A stretch of DNA of 36,530 bases from Burkholderiaceae bacterium (GTDB lineage: Bacteria > Pseudomonadota > Gammaproteobacteria > Burkholderiales > Burkholderiaceae_E): positions 1 to 36,530 of the forward strand of contig JAJTYR010000033.1 in assembly GCA_021463505.1 (NCBI GenBank). Reading direction: 5' to 3'. The notes under the pieces were generated by a model that made no database searches, was not told where the DNA came from, and saw only the letters and a list, made by a program, of their open reading frames with translations. Both the position numbers and the translations under genes were made by a program. Below, one piece after another: positions 1 through 9,850 of this stretch (positions are counted from its first letter, which is position 1; every line of letters starts with the position of its first letter).

Positions 1-7
1 CCGGCAC

Positions 8-910
8 ATGCCGCCTGAGCGGCGGGTCGCGATGTTCCGTTGCGGCCATGTCGCGATCGTCGGTCGCCCCAATGTCGGGAAGTCGACGCTGCTGAACCGG
101 CTGGTTGGACAGAAGCTGTCGATCACCTCCGATCGACCGCAGACCACTCGTCACCGCATCGTCGGCGTCGTCACGCGCCCCGATGCGCAACTGCTGTTCC
201 TCGACAGCCCGGGCTACCAGACGCGCGCCGGGGGGGCGCTCGCGCGCGTGCTGAACCGTACCGCGCTGCAGGTGGCCCAGGACGCCGACGTGGTGGTGCT
301 GCTGTGCGACGCCCGCCGCTGGGCTGCGGCCGACGCGCAGATCGCACGACGGCTGCCGACCGACCGTCCGGTGCTGCTGGCGCTGAACAAGATCGACGCG
401 GTGGCCGACAAGGCGCGGCTGATGGCACTGGTCGAGCAGGCCCGCCGCGTGCGCGAGTTCGACGAAGTGGTGCCGATCAGTGCGCGCACCGGCCGCCAGG
501 TCGACCTGCTGCTCGACTTGTGCGCGGCGCGCCTGCCGGAGGGGCCGGCGCGTTACGAGGCCGATGCGCTCACCGATCGCAGCGAACGCTTTCTCGCGGC
601 CGAGTTGATCCGCGAGAAACTGTTTCGCCAGCTCGGCGACGAGTTGCCTTATGCGAGCACCGTGGAGATCGAGCGCTTCGAGGAAACGGCGAAACTGCGC
701 CGCGTGCACGCGGCGATCCTGGTGGATCGCGAAAGCCAGAAACCGATCGTGCTGGGCGTGCGCGGCGAGCGGATCAAGCGCATCGCCACCGAGGCACGGC
801 TCGACCTGGAGAAGCTGTTCGGCACCCGGGTATACCTCGAACTGTTCGTCAAGGTGAAGTCCGGCTGGGCGGCCAGCGAGCAGAGCCTGCGGACCTATGG
901 CTACGAGTAG
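8..910 (+). CDS. era: GTPase Era (start possibly upstream of window)
   Basis: Era is a ribosome-associated GTPase that binds the 3' end of 16S rRNA and is needed for 30S maturation. The G1 P-loop GRPNVGKS lies at residues 19-26. The G3 motif is DSPG at about 66-69 (DTPG is more usual), and the G4 motif NKID is at about 127-130. The C-terminal KH domain carries the GxxG-type loop VLGVRGERIKRIA and ends FVKVKSGW..LRTYGYE, as is typical of Era. Residues after about position 10 (FRCGHVAIVG) align with where the family begins to be conserved. The reading frame is open to base 2, so the true start could be this ATG, the ATG at 32, or one off the window. The 3' end overlaps recO by 14 bp, the usual betaproteobacterial arrangement. 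Confidence 0.96.
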   Translation: MPPERRVAMFRCGHVAIVGRPNVGKSTLLNRLVGQKLSITSDRPQTTRHRIVGVVTRPDAQLLFLDSPGYQTRAGGALARVLNRTALQVAQDADVVVLLCDARRWAAADAQIARRLPTDRPVLLALNKIDAVADKARLMALVEQARRVREFDEVVPISARTGRQVDLLLDLCAARLPEGPARYEADALTDRSERFLAAELIREKLFRQLGDELPYASTVEIERFEETAKLRRVHAAILVDRESQKPIVLGVRGERIKRIATEARLDLEKLFGTRVYLELFVKVKSGWAASEQSLRTYGYE

Positions 911-1616
911 GACGCCAGAGCCGGCCTGGCTGCTGCACGCGACGCCGTACCGCGAAACCAGCCTGGTCGTCGACCTGTTCACCCGCGAGCACGGGCGCAT
1001 CGCGGCGGTCGCCAAGGGGGCCAAGCGTCCGCGTTCGGCGCTGCGCGCGGTGTTGCTGCAGTTCCAGCCGCTGCTGGTGGCCTGGTCCGGGCGGCGCGAA
1101 CTGCGCACGCTCACCGGCGTCGAGTGGACCGGCGGCCAGGCGGCGCCGCAGGGCGACGCGCTGCTGTGCGCGTTCTACCTGAACGAACTGCTGATGCGCC
1201 TGCTCGCGCGCGAGGATCCGCATCCGCCGCTGTTCGACGCGTACGGCGAGGCGATCGCGCGGCTCGCCGAAGGCTCGGTCCTGGACGAGACGCTGCGCCG
1301 CTTCGAGTGGCAATTGTTGCGCGAGATCGGCTACGCGCCCGACCTTGCTCACGATGCCGCCGGCAGGCCGATCGAGGCCGGCCGGCGCTATCGCTGGAGT
1401 CCGTCGGACGGTTTCGTGGTCGAGGACCCTGCCGGCGCGAGCAACGGCGAGGCGACGATCAGCGGTGCGACGCTCGGTGAGCTGGCGACAGGGCGATTCG
1501 GGTCCCACGCGGGCCGGCAGCAGGCAAAATACCTGATGCGCGCGATCCTCTCGCACCACCTGGACGGTGCGCCACTGAACACCCGGCAGATCCTGGTCGA
1601 CCTGCAGAAGCTCTGA
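897..1616 (+). CDS. recO: DNA repair protein RecO
   Basis: RecO is a recombination mediator. With RecR it loads RecA onto SSB-coated single strands in the RecF pathway. The 239-residue product matches the family length. The N-terminal OB-fold is visible as [35 protein letters not shown] (residues ~11-45). It is followed by the helical domain with [11 protein letters not shown] (~100-110) and the C-terminal [16 protein letters not shown] region. No four-cysteine zinc motif is seen, as in many proteobacterial RecO proteins. The start ATG lies inside the 3' end of era, so translation is probably coupled. pdxJ follows after 37 bp. Confidence 0.95.
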   Translation: MATSRTPEPAWLLHATPYRETSLVVDLFTREHGRIAAVAKGAKRPRSALRAVLLQFQPLLVAWSGRRELRTLTGVEWTGGQAAPQGDALLCAFYLNELLMRLLAREDPHPPLFDAYGEAIARLAEGSVLDETLRRFEWQLLREIGYAPDLAHDAAGRPIEAGRRYRWSPSDGFVVEDPAGASNGEATISGATLGELATGRFGSHAGRQQAKYLMRAILSHHLDGAPLNTRQILVDLQKL

Positions 1617-1653
1617 GTCACCGCCTTCCCGTCACAGTCCGGAACCGCCCGTC

Positions 1654-2412
1654 ATGATCGAACTCGGCGTCAACATCGACCACGTCGCCACCGTGCGGCA
1701 GGCACGCCGCACCCACGAACCCGACCCGGTCTGGGCAGCGGTGGAGGCGCACCTCGGCGGCGCCGACGGCATCACGGTGCACCTGCGCGAAGACCGCCGT
1801 CACATCCAGGATGCGGACGTGCGGCGGCTGCGCGAGCTCACACACATCAAGCTGAACCTCGAAATGGCGGCCACCGACGAGATGGTCGGCATCGCGTTGC
1901 AGCTGCGTCCCGAAATGGCGATGCTGGTGCCCGAAGGGCGCCACGAGATCACCACGGAGGGTGGGCTGGACATCGTCTCGCAGGCGGCGCGCCTTGCGCA
2001 GGTGGTGGCGAGGCTGGCCGACGCGGGCATCGTCACCAGTGTCTTCATCGACGCCGAGCGGCGCCAGGTCGAGGCCGCCGCACGCATCGGTGCGCGCGTC
2101 TGCGAATTGCACACCGGCCCCTACGCGCACGCCTTTCACCTGCAGGGCCGCGACGCCCAGGGTGCCCCGGTGCTCGCCGAACTGGCGCGGCTGCGCGAAG
2201 CGGGCGAGGCGATCCGTGCGCTGGGCATGCGCTTCAACGCCGGCCATGCGCTGAATTATTTCAACGTGCAACCGGTGGCTGCGCTCGCCGGCGTGCGCGA
2301 ACTGCACATCGGCCACGCGATCGTCTCGCGCGCGCTGTTCACCGGCATGCGCGAGGCCGTGCGCGAAATGAAGCGGCTGATCCGCGAGGGCGCCGCACGG
2401 CCAGCCGGATGA
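1654..2412 (+). CDS. pdxJ: Pyridoxine 5'-phosphate synthase PdxJ
   Basis: PdxJ condenses 1-deoxyxylulose 5-phosphate with 3-amino-2-oxopropyl phosphate to give pyridoxine 5'-phosphate, the last ring-forming step of de novo vitamin B6 synthesis. The N-terminus reads [18 protein letters not shown], the family signature. [53 protein letters not shown] and [12 protein letters not shown] follow in the TIM-barrel order expected. The length of 252 residues is normal. The TGA stop is embedded in an ATGA overlap with acpS, so the two are probably translationally coupled. Confidence 0.97.
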   Translation: MIELGVNIDHVATVRQARRTHEPDPVWAAVEAHLGGADGITVHLREDRRHIQDADVRRLRELTHIKLNLEMAATDEMVGIALQLRPEMAMLVPEGRHEITTEGGLDIVSQAARLAQVVARLADAGIVTSVFIDAERRQVEAAARIGARVCELHTGPYAHAFHLQGRDAQGAPVLAELARLREAGEAIRALGMRFNAGHALNYFNVQPVAALAGVRELHIGHAIVSRALFTGMREAVREMKRLIREGAARPAG

Positions 2413-2816
2413 TCTACGGCATCGGCACCGACATCGTGATCGTCGAACGGGTCCAGGGCCTGGTCGATCGTTACGGCGAGCGCTTCGCGCGGCGCGTGCT
2501 CGGGCCCGACGAGCTCGCCGAATACACCCGTCGCCTCGGCAAGGCCGGCCACGGCAACGGCTACGCCACGCGCTATCTCGCCAAGCGCTTCGCCGCCAAG
2601 GAGGCGTTCTCCAAGGCGCTGGGGCTGGGGCTGCGGGCGCCGATGACCCTGCAGTCGCTGCAGGTGCTCAACGACGCGCGCGGCCGGCCGGTGGCGCGTG
2701 CGCGCAACGAACTCGAACCGTACCTGCGCGGGCGCAGACTGATTGCGCACGTCTCGCTGTCGGACGAGGTCGACAGTGCGGTGGCCTTCGTGATCCTCGA
2801 GCAGGAGCGGCATTGA
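2409..2816 (+). CDS. acpS: Holo-[acyl-carrier-protein] synthase AcpS
   Basis: AcpS transfers 4'-phosphopantetheine from CoA to a serine of apo-ACP, activating it for fatty acid synthesis. The 135-residue product has both family motifs: [12 protein letters not shown] (residues 4-15), whose Asp binds Mg2+, and [20 protein letters not shown] (~56-75), with the catalytic/metal Glu in the KEAFSKA motif. It sits between pdxJ (ATGA overlap) and nagZ (TGATG overlap), the conserved proteobacterial order. Confidence 0.97.
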   Translation: MIYGIGTDIVIVERVQGLVDRYGERFARRVLGPDELAEYTRRLGKAGHGNGYATRYLAKRFAAKEAFSKALGLGLRAPMTLQSLQVLNDARGRPVARARNELEPYLRGRRLIAHVSLSDEVDSAVAFVILEQERH

Positions 2817-3811
2817 TGGCGCAGGCGATGGCGCAAGACGGACCCGCGGTGGCGGGTGAGCGCACGAGGCAACCGCGCGGTCCGGTGGTGCTCGACGTGC
2901 AGGCGACGGAACTCGACGCTGCCGGGCGCGAACGGCTGATGCATCCGCTGGTGGGCGGCGTGATCCTGTTCGCGCGCAATTACGAGTCGCGCAGGCAGCT
3001 TGCCGGCCTGTGCGACGAGATCCACGCGCTGCGGCGCTCCAGGCTGCTGATCTGCGTCGACCACGAAGGCGGGCGGGTGCAGCGCTTCCAGAACGGCTTC
3101 ACGCGGCTGGCGCCGATGCGCGAACTCGGAGAACTGTGGGATCGCGACGTGCTCGGTGCCTGCCGGCGCGCCACCGAAGTCGGCCATACGATCGGCAGCG
3201 AGTTGCGCGAAGTCGGGGTCGACCTCAGCTTCACGCCGGTGCTCGATCTCGACTGGGGGCGCTCGAAGGTGATCGGCAACCGTGCGCTGCACGCCGACCC
3301 GCGCGTCGTGGCGATGCTCGCGCGATGCCTCGCGCACGGCCTGCTGCTGGCCGGCATGGCCAATTGTGGCAAGCACTTTCCCGGGCACGGCTGGGCGCAG
3401 GCCGATTCGCACGTCGCGCTGCCCACCGACGAGCGCGACCTCGACACGCTGCTGGGCGCCGACGCCGCGCCCTACGGCTGGCTGGGCGCCGCGCTGCTGT
3501 CGGTGATGCCGGCGCACGTGGTCTACCCGCAGGTCGATGCATTGCCAGCCGGTTTCTCGCGGCGCTGGCTGCGCGACATCCTGCGTCGCAGGCTCGGCTT
3601 CCAGGGGTTGATCTTCAGCGACGACCTGACCATGGAGGGCGCCGCGGTGGCGGGCGACATCGTCGCGCGCGCGCGGACGGCACTCGCTGCCGGCTGCGAC
3701 ATGGTGCTGGTGTGCAACCGTCCGGACCTGGCCGATCGGCTGCTCGACGGGCTCGACTGGAGCCCGTCAGCGCATTTCGCGCAGCGGCTGAAGGCGCTGT
3801 TTCGCCGCTGA
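2816..3811 (+). CDS. nagZ: Beta-N-acetylhexosaminidase NagZ (peptidoglycan recycling)
   Basis: NagZ is a cytoplasmic GH3 enzyme that removes N-acetylglucosamine from anhydro-muropeptides during wall recycling. Its products include the inducers of AmpC-type beta-lactamases. Motifs in order are [32 protein letters not shown], the substrate site [18 protein letters not shown], the catalytic-loop signature [25 protein letters not shown], and [10 protein letters not shown], whose first Asp is the nucleophile. The length of 331 residues is normal. The start chosen is ATG 2816, overlapping the acpS stop as TGATG; a TTG one codon earlier is also in frame. About 25 residues precede the family core, so an internal start is possible. 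Confidence 0.96.
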   Translation: MAQAMAQDGPAVAGERTRQPRGPVVLDVQATELDAAGRERLMHPLVGGVILFARNYESRRQLAGLCDEIHALRRSRLLICVDHEGGRVQRFQNGFTRLAPMRELGELWDRDVLGACRRATEVGHTIGSELREVGVDLSFTPVLDLDWGRSKVIGNRALHADPRVVAMLARCLAHGLLLAGMANCGKHFPGHGWAQADSHVALPTDERDLDTLLGADAAPYGWLGAALLSVMPAHVVYPQVDALPAGFSRRWLRDILRRRLGFQGLIFSDDLTMEGAAVAGDIVARARTALAAGCDMVLVCNRPDLADRLLDGLDWSPSAHFAQRLKALFRR

Positions 3812-3824
3812 GCGCGGGGTGCAG

Positions 3825-5717
3825 ATGTCCCGAGGCGACGATCCGCGGCAGCCTGGCGCGCAGCCCGCCGGGCCGGCTGCGGCGCCCCCGCAGCCGGCGG
3901 AGCCAGCGCCGTTCGACCTGCGCGACTTCCTCGCACGCCTGCCGAACCGCCCCGGCGTCTACCGGATGATCGGCGCCGCCGACGCGGTGCTCTACGTCGG
4001 CAAGGCGCGCGACCTCAAGAAGCGCGTGTCCTCGTACTTCACGCGCAGTCAGCAAAGCCCGCGCATCGCGCACATGCTCGGGCGCGTCGAGCGGGTCGAG
4101 ATCACGGTCACGCGCTCGGAGGCCGAGGCGCTGCTGCTCGAGAACAACCTGATCAAGACGGCGGCACCGCGCTACAACATCCTGTTCCGCGACGACAAGT
4201 CGTATCCCTGCCTGAAGCTGACCGGTCACGCGTTTCCACGCGTCGTCTATTACCGCGGCGCGGTCGACCGGCGCAATCGCTACTTCGGTCCCTATCCGAA
4301 TGCGTGGTCGGTGCGCGAGGCGATCCAGGCGCTGCAGAAGGTGTTCCGGCTGCGCACCTGCGAGGACTCGGTGTTCGCCAACCGTTCGCGCCCCTGCCTG
4401 CTGTACCAGATCGGCCGCTGCAGTGCCCCCTGCGTGGGCCTGGTGGACGCGCGCGCGTACGCCGCGGACGTCGATGCCGCGGCCCGCTTCCTGCAGGGTG
4501 GCCATCGCGAAGTGCTGGCGCAGATCGAGGCGGCGATGCACACCGCGGCGGCCGAACTGCGCTTCGAGGAAGCCGCGCAGCTGCGCGATCGGCTCGGCGC
4601 ACTGGCGCGGATGCAGTCGCGCCAGTCGATGGAGGCGGGGCACGACGTGGATGCCGACATCATCGCCGCGGTGGTGCGTGGCGGGCGCGCCTGCGTGAAC
4701 CTGGCGATGGTGCGCGGTGGCCGTCACCTGGGCGACAAGGCGAGTTTTCCGCTGCACGCAACCGAGGGCGGCGTGGCGGCCACGCCGGCCGAGATCGTCG
4801 AGGCGTTCGTTGCGCAGCACTACGACGGCGTGCCGGTGCCGCCGGTACTGGTCGTCGACGGACCGGCCCCCGACGAGACGCTGCTCGAATGGCTGCAGCA
4901 GCAGGCCGGCCATCCGGTGCAGTGGATCCGCCAGCCACAGGGCATGCGCCGCGAGTGGCTCGACCTCGCCCGGCAGAATGCGCAGCTGGCGATCGCGCGG
5001 CTGCTCTCGGAGGAGGGCTCGCAGAAGGCGCGCACCCGCGAACTGGCGCGCACGCTCGGGCTGGATGACGGTGGCGACCTCGACCGGCTGCGCATCGAGT
5101 GCTTCGACATCAGCCACACGATGGGCGAGGCGACGCAGGCCTCGTGCGTCGTCTACCAGCACCACGCGATGCAGCGCGGCGAGTATCGCCGTTTCAACAT
5201 CGAAGGCATCGTCGGCGGCGACGATCCGGCGGCGATGCGCCAGGTGCTCGCGCGCCGCTACACGGACGTGACGCTGCCCGACGTCGTGCTGATCGACGGC
5301 GGGCAGGCCCAGGTCGGCGCGGCCCGGCAGGTGTTCGAGGAACTCGGGGCCGACCTGTCGGCGCTGGTGGGCGTGGCCAAGGGCGAGGGTCGCAAGGTCG
5401 GGCTGGAGACGCTCGTGTTCGCCGACGGCAGGGCGCCGATCACCCCCGGGCGCGACTCGGCGGCGTTGATGCTGGTCGCGCAGATCCGCGACGAAGCCCA
5501 TCGCTTCGCGATCACCGGCATGCGTGCGCGTCGCGCGAAGGCGCGCAAGGGTTCGCGGCTCGACGAGATCGATGGCGTCGGGCCGAAGCGGCGCCAGCGC
5601 CTGCTGGCGCGTTTCGGAGGGCTGCGTGGCATCATGGCGGCAAGCGTCGACGATCTCGCCTCGGTGGAGGGCGTTTCGCGCGCGCTTGCCGAAGAAATCT
5701 ACCGACGACTGCACTGA
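3825..5717 (+). CDS. uvrC: Excinuclease ABC subunit C (UvrC)
   Basis: UvrC makes both incisions in UvrABC nucleotide excision repair. The N-terminal GIY-YIG nuclease reads [20 protein letters not shown] with GKARDLKKR, and cuts on the 3' side. A UvrB-binding UVR motif is near residues 235-265 ([11 protein letters not shown]). The RNase H-like 5' nuclease includes [12 protein letters not shown] and [12 protein letters not shown]. The C-terminal helix-hairpin-helix pair ends with [16 protein letters not shown] and [13 protein letters not shown]. The product is about 630 residues, within the family range. An extra Pro/Ala-rich stretch of roughly 30 residues precedes the conserved start. A GTG at 3819 is an alternative start. 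pgsA follows 52 bp downstream, a common uvrC-pgsA pairing. Confidence 0.97.
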   Translation: MSRGDDPRQPGAQPAGPAAAPPQPAEPAPFDLRDFLARLPNRPGVYRMIGAADAVLYVGKARDLKKRVSSYFTRSQQSPRIAHMLGRVERVEITVTRSEAEALLLENNLIKTAAPRYNILFRDDKSYPCLKLTGHAFPRVVYYRGAVDRRNRYFGPYPNAWSVREAIQALQKVFRLRTCEDSVFANRSRPCLLYQIGRCSAPCVGLVDARAYAADVDAAARFLQGGHREVLAQIEAAMHTAAAELRFEEAAQLRDRLGALARMQSRQSMEAGHDVDADIIAAVVRGGRACVNLAMVRGGRHLGDKASFPLHATEGGVAATPAEIVEAFVAQHYDGVPVPPVLVVDGPAPDETLLEWLQQQAGHPVQWIRQPQGMRREWLDLARQNAQLAIARLLSEEGSQKARTRELARTLGLDDGGDLDRLRIECFDISHTMGEATQASCVVYQHHAMQRGEYRRFNIEGIVGGDDPAAMRQVLARRYTDVTLPDVVLIDGGQAQVGAARQVFEELGADLSALVGVAKGEGRKVGLETLVFADGRAPITPGRDSAALMLVAQIRDEAHRFAITGMRARRAKARKGSRLDEIDGVGPKRRQRLLARFGGLRGIMAASVDDLASVEGVSRALAEEIYRRLH

Positions 5718-5769
5718 TGCCGGTGCGGATGCGGCCGAAGCACCCGGGCCGCGGCCTCCGGTCTGGACC

Positions 5770-6363
5770 ATGCCCTGGAACCTCCCGACGCTGCTCACGT
5801 GGACGCGCGTGCTCGCCATCCCGCTGCTGGTGGCCGTGTTCTTCCTGCCGGTGCCGCCGTTCACGCAAAATCTGCTGGCCACCGTACTGTTCGTCGCTGC
5901 CGCGATCACCGACTGGCTCGACGGCTGGCTCGCGCGGCGCTGGGGCCAGACCTCGGCGTTCGGTGCCTTCCTCGATCCGGTGGCCGACAAGCTGATCGTC
6001 TGCGTCGCACTGGTGATGCTGGTCGACCTGGGCCGCGTCGACGTGATCGTCGCGGCGATCATCGTCGGGCGCGAATTGACGATCTCGGCGCTGCGCGAAT
6101 GGATGGCGCAGATGGGCGCGCGCGCCAGCGTCGCGGTCCATTCCATCGGCAAGTTCAAGACCGGGGCGCAACTGGTCGCCATCCCGATGCTGCTCTACGA
6201 CGCGCGCCTCGACGGGTTGTTCCACACGCGCGTGCCGGGCACCTGGCTGATCTGGGTTGCCGCGGTCCTGACGGTGTGGTCGATGTTCTATTACCTGCGC
6301 CGCGCCTGGCCGGTGCTGCGCGACGGCGGCCGCCATGGCGGGCATGACCGGGATCCCGGGTAG
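5770..6363 (+). CDS. pgsA: CDP-diacylglycerol--glycerol-3-phosphate 3-phosphatidyltransferase
   Basis: PgsA makes phosphatidylglycerophosphate, the committed step to phosphatidylglycerol and cardiolipin, in the inner membrane. The CDP-alcohol phosphotransferase signature DGxxARx8GxxxDxxxD is intact in DWLDGWLARRWG..FGAFLDPVADK (residues ~46-73). Several hydrophobic segments fit membrane spans: ARVLAIPLLVAVFFLPV-like at about 11-30, LIVCVALVMLV, and LIWVAAVLTVWSMFYYL near the C-terminus. The start at ATG 5770 (MPWNLPTLLTWTRV) matches the usual PgsA N-terminus. The open frame extends further upstream only as antisense-free uvrC overlap. Length is 197 residues. The reading order uvrC-pgsA-tRNA-Gly is common in proteobacteria. 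Confidence 0.96.
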   Translation: MPWNLPTLLTWTRVLAIPLLVAVFFLPVPPFTQNLLATVLFVAAAITDWLDGWLARRWGQTSAFGAFLDPVADKLIVCVALVMLVDLGRVDVIVAAIIVGRELTISALREWMAQMGARASVAVHSIGKFKTGAQLVAIPMLLYDARLDGLFHTRVPGTWLIWVAAVLTVWSMFYYLRRAWPVLRDGGRHGGHDRDPG

Positions 6364-6408
6364 CATCGCATTCCGGTCCGGGTTGTTGCGGTGCCGGTTT
6401 CTCATGGT

Positions 6409-6436
6409 TTGACTCGGCGTATCGGCGAGCTATAAT
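6409..6436 (+). promoter_or_regulatory. Sigma-70 promoter of tRNA-Gly
   Basis: The -35 box TTGACT (6409-6414) and a perfect -10 box TATAAT (6431-6436) are separated by 16 bp. The tRNA begins 16 bp after the -10 box. This is the closest match to consensus seen anywhere in the window, as expected for a stable-RNA gene. Confidence 0.85.
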
Positions 6437-6452
6437 CGACAGCTTTCGCCGC

Positions 6453-6528
6453 GCGGGAGTAGCTCAGTTGGTAGAGCGCAACCTTGCCAAGGTTGAGGTC
6501 GCGAGTTCGAGACTCGTCTCCCGCTCCA
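6453..6528 (+). tRNA. tRNA-Gly (anticodon GCC)
   Basis: A complete 76-nt cloverleaf including encoded CCA. Acceptor stem GCGGGAG/CTCCCGC, D-stem GCTC/GAGC, anticodon stem CAACC/GGTTG with loop TTGCCAA (anticodon GCC at 6486-6488), and T-stem GCGAG/CTCGT around TTCGAGA. The discriminator base is T. It has its own strong promoter upstream and an intrinsic terminator 8 bp downstream. Confidence 0.97.
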
Positions 6529-6535
6529 GTTCCTG

Positions 6536-6560
6536 AAGGGAAGCCGGCGCTTCCCTTTTT
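6536..6560 (+). terminator. Rho-independent terminator after tRNA-Gly
   Basis: A perfect 9-bp stem AAGGGAAGC/GCTTCCCTT with a CGGC tetraloop is followed directly by more T residues (6556-6560). It separates tRNA-Gly from tRNA-Cys, implying the two are not simply one processed transcript, or that read-through feeds the second. Confidence 0.85.
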
Positions 6561-6604
6561 CGTTCACGGCTGCGCGGATTCCTTCCGGCGCAGCATGCGC
6601 ACCC

Positions 6605-6678
6605 GGCGGGGTGGCAGAGTGGTTATGCAGCGGCCTGCAAAGCCGTGTACGCCGGTTCGATTCCGACCTCCGCCTCCA
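6605..6678 (+). tRNA. tRNA-Cys (anticodon GCA)
   Basis: A 74-nt cloverleaf with encoded CCA. Acceptor stem GGCGGGG/CTCCGCC (one G-T pair), anticodon stem GCGGC/GCCGT with loop CTGCAAA (anticodon GCA at 6637-6639), and T-loop TTCGATT. Discriminator U is the normal identity element for cysteine. The T-stem GCCGG/CCGAC contains one C-A mismatch. No clear promoter is visible between the upstream terminator and this gene. Confidence 0.95.
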
Positions 6679-6719
6679 TCGACTGTTGCCGACCGTTCGC
6701 GAGGTGACCGCGATTGCGG

Positions 6720-6725
6720 TATAAA
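6720..6725 (+). promoter_or_regulatory. Possible -10 element upstream of small secreted protein gene
   Basis: TATAAA lies 62 bp before the ATG at 6788. Only a weak -35 (TTCGCG at 6696-6701, 18-bp spacing) can be proposed, so this is tentative. Confidence 0.35.
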
Positions 6726-6787
6726 TCCGTTCGGCCGATGCCGCGGCGTCCGCGCGCCGACCCGGGGGAAACACCACAGGAGGTTCC

Positions 6788-7183
6788 ATGCGCCGATTCG
6801 TCCGATCGATGATCCCAGCCGGTCTTGCGCTGTTCGGTGCGTGCTGCACCGTCGCGTTCGCGCAAGGGGCCAATCCCTACAATGGCACCTGGGCGCTCCA
6901 ACTCGAGACGCCCCAGCGTGGCGCCGTACAGGGCAGCGTCGAGGTCAAGGACGAAGGGGGCGCCTACAAGACGGTGTCACATGACCGGCGCGACGCGTGC
7001 GCCGGCCGCGAGGCACCGATCGTGGTTCGCGCGGCCACTCCCGAGCAATTGACGTTTCGCGTCATGCGCTCCACCGTGCTTGCCGGGTGCCCTGACTTCC
7101 AGGTCCAGATGAAGCGGGTCGACGACACGCGCCTGGAGGGTGCGCTGGGCAATGGCTGGAAAGCGCAGATGACGCGGCAGTGA
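6788..7183 (+). CDS. Small secreted (periplasmic) protein of unknown function
   Basis: A 131-residue product that I do not recognise. A classical Sec signal peptide is visible: RRFVRS, a hydrophobic stretch IPAGLALFGACCTVAF, and an AFA-Q cleavage site near residue 25. The mature part starts with NPYNGTWALQLE, suggestive of a small beta-barrel or lipocalin-like fold. It has cysteines at CAGRE and AGCPDF that could form a disulfide. A strong ribosome-binding site AGGAGG (6778-6783) lies 4 bp before the ATG, supporting both reality and start. fadH follows only 24 bp downstream on the same strand, so the two may be co-transcribed. Function cannot be inferred. Confidence 0.82.
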   Translation: MRRFVRSMIPAGLALFGACCTVAFAQGANPYNGTWALQLETPQRGAVQGSVEVKDEGGAYKTVSHDRRDACAGREAPIVVRAATPEQLTFRVMRSTVLAGCPDFQVQMKRVDDTRLEGALGNGWKAQMTRQ

Positions 7184-9223
<2,040 letters not shown>

Positions 9224-9406
9224 TCTGCGAGCGTCGCTCAGCGCTGCGAGCCGGCGCGCTGCCTGCGAGTATCTGGACAGCGCGGCGTCGGTGAGCACAT
9301 GGCGCCGCACTTCGCGTGTGTCGGCATCCAGCGCGATGGCTGGCAGCGACGGGCACGCCAGTGCCGCGGCCAGGGACAGCGATGCGCGAGCCATCCGACG
9401 ATTCAT
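9224..9406 (-). pseudogene. Probable 5' remnant of a secreted-protein gene
   Basis: Read on the minus strand from ATG 9406 (or ATG 9394), the frame encodes a convincing signal peptide (NRRMARASLSLAAALACPSL, cleavage near AIA). About 35 structured-looking residues follow (REVRRHVLTDAALSRYSQAA and so on). The open frame then runs into the antisense of the fadH coding region, where it cannot be a real protein. The 3' part of the gene therefore seems to have been lost at the fadH end. A GGGAG lies about 12 bp before the ATG. I cannot name the family. The alternative is that this is a chance frame in GC-rich DNA; the signal peptide makes that less likely but does not exclude it. Confidence 0.4.
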
Positions 9407-9523
9407 TGGCACGATGAACTCCCTGCCGTCCACGCCAGCCCGGAGGGCCGATTGTGGACGAACTCCGGGAGCGGCTCGGGCGCGCACCCGTCACGCACCG
9501 TTTACACTCTCGCCCAGCGCGTC

Positions 9524-9613
9524 GCCCGGATGGCGAAACTGGTAGACGCAGCGGGCTTAAAACCCGCAGGCCTGAACAAGGCCGTGCCGGTTCGATTCCG
9601 GCTCCGGGCACCA
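9524..9613 (+). tRNA. tRNA-Leu (anticodon UAA)
   Basis: A 90-nt class II tRNA with encoded CCA. Acceptor stem GCCCGGA/TCCGGGC, anticodon stem GCGGG/CCCGC with loop CTTAAAA (anticodon TAA at 9558-9560), long variable arm GGCCT/AGGCC, T-stem GCCGG/CCGGC around TTCGATT, and discriminator A as required for leucine. A TACACT at 9503-9508 is a possible -10 box, without a clear -35. Confidence 0.97.
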
Positions 9614-9637
9614 CAGGATTCTGGCGGGGATGGCACG

Positions 9638-9831
9638 TCACCGGCTCCCGCGTCGACCGCGCACGGCTGCCGCGAACCCGCGCAGGACTGCCAGTCGATG
9701 TCGCTGTCGGGTCGGGAGGTGCCTCGCGCCCTGGTGCCGAACAGCCAGGCACAGACGATCGCGTCGGCGTGCGTGACGAAGCAGCCACGCAGCCTCTCGA
9801 TGACGCTCGGGTATCCATCCGGGAAACCCAC
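9638..9831 (-). pseudogene. Frameshifted, truncated MNT-type nucleotidyltransferase fragment
   Basis: From the GTG at 9831 the minus strand encodes about 46 residues ending CAWLFGTRARGTSRPDSDID. That is the N-terminal helix plus the GSxARG..SDxD catalytic signature of minimal nucleotidyltransferases (polymerase beta superfamily, MNT antitoxin-like). Right after SDID (base 9694) the frame is off by one. Inserting one C would restore the expected DIDLAVLRG continuation, which is present in the next frame and runs to a TGA at 9640-9638. The product would be only about 64 residues, against roughly 100 for intact members. It is therefore both frameshifted and cut short, next to tRNA-Leu. No HEPN partner gene is adjacent. 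Confidence 0.7.
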
Positions 9832-9850
9832 CGCAGAACCGGGCGGGCGG

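Noticed and set aside
3615-6182. An 855-codon minus-strand frame opposite uvrC and pgsA
   Set aside because: Antisense shadow of well-identified genes.
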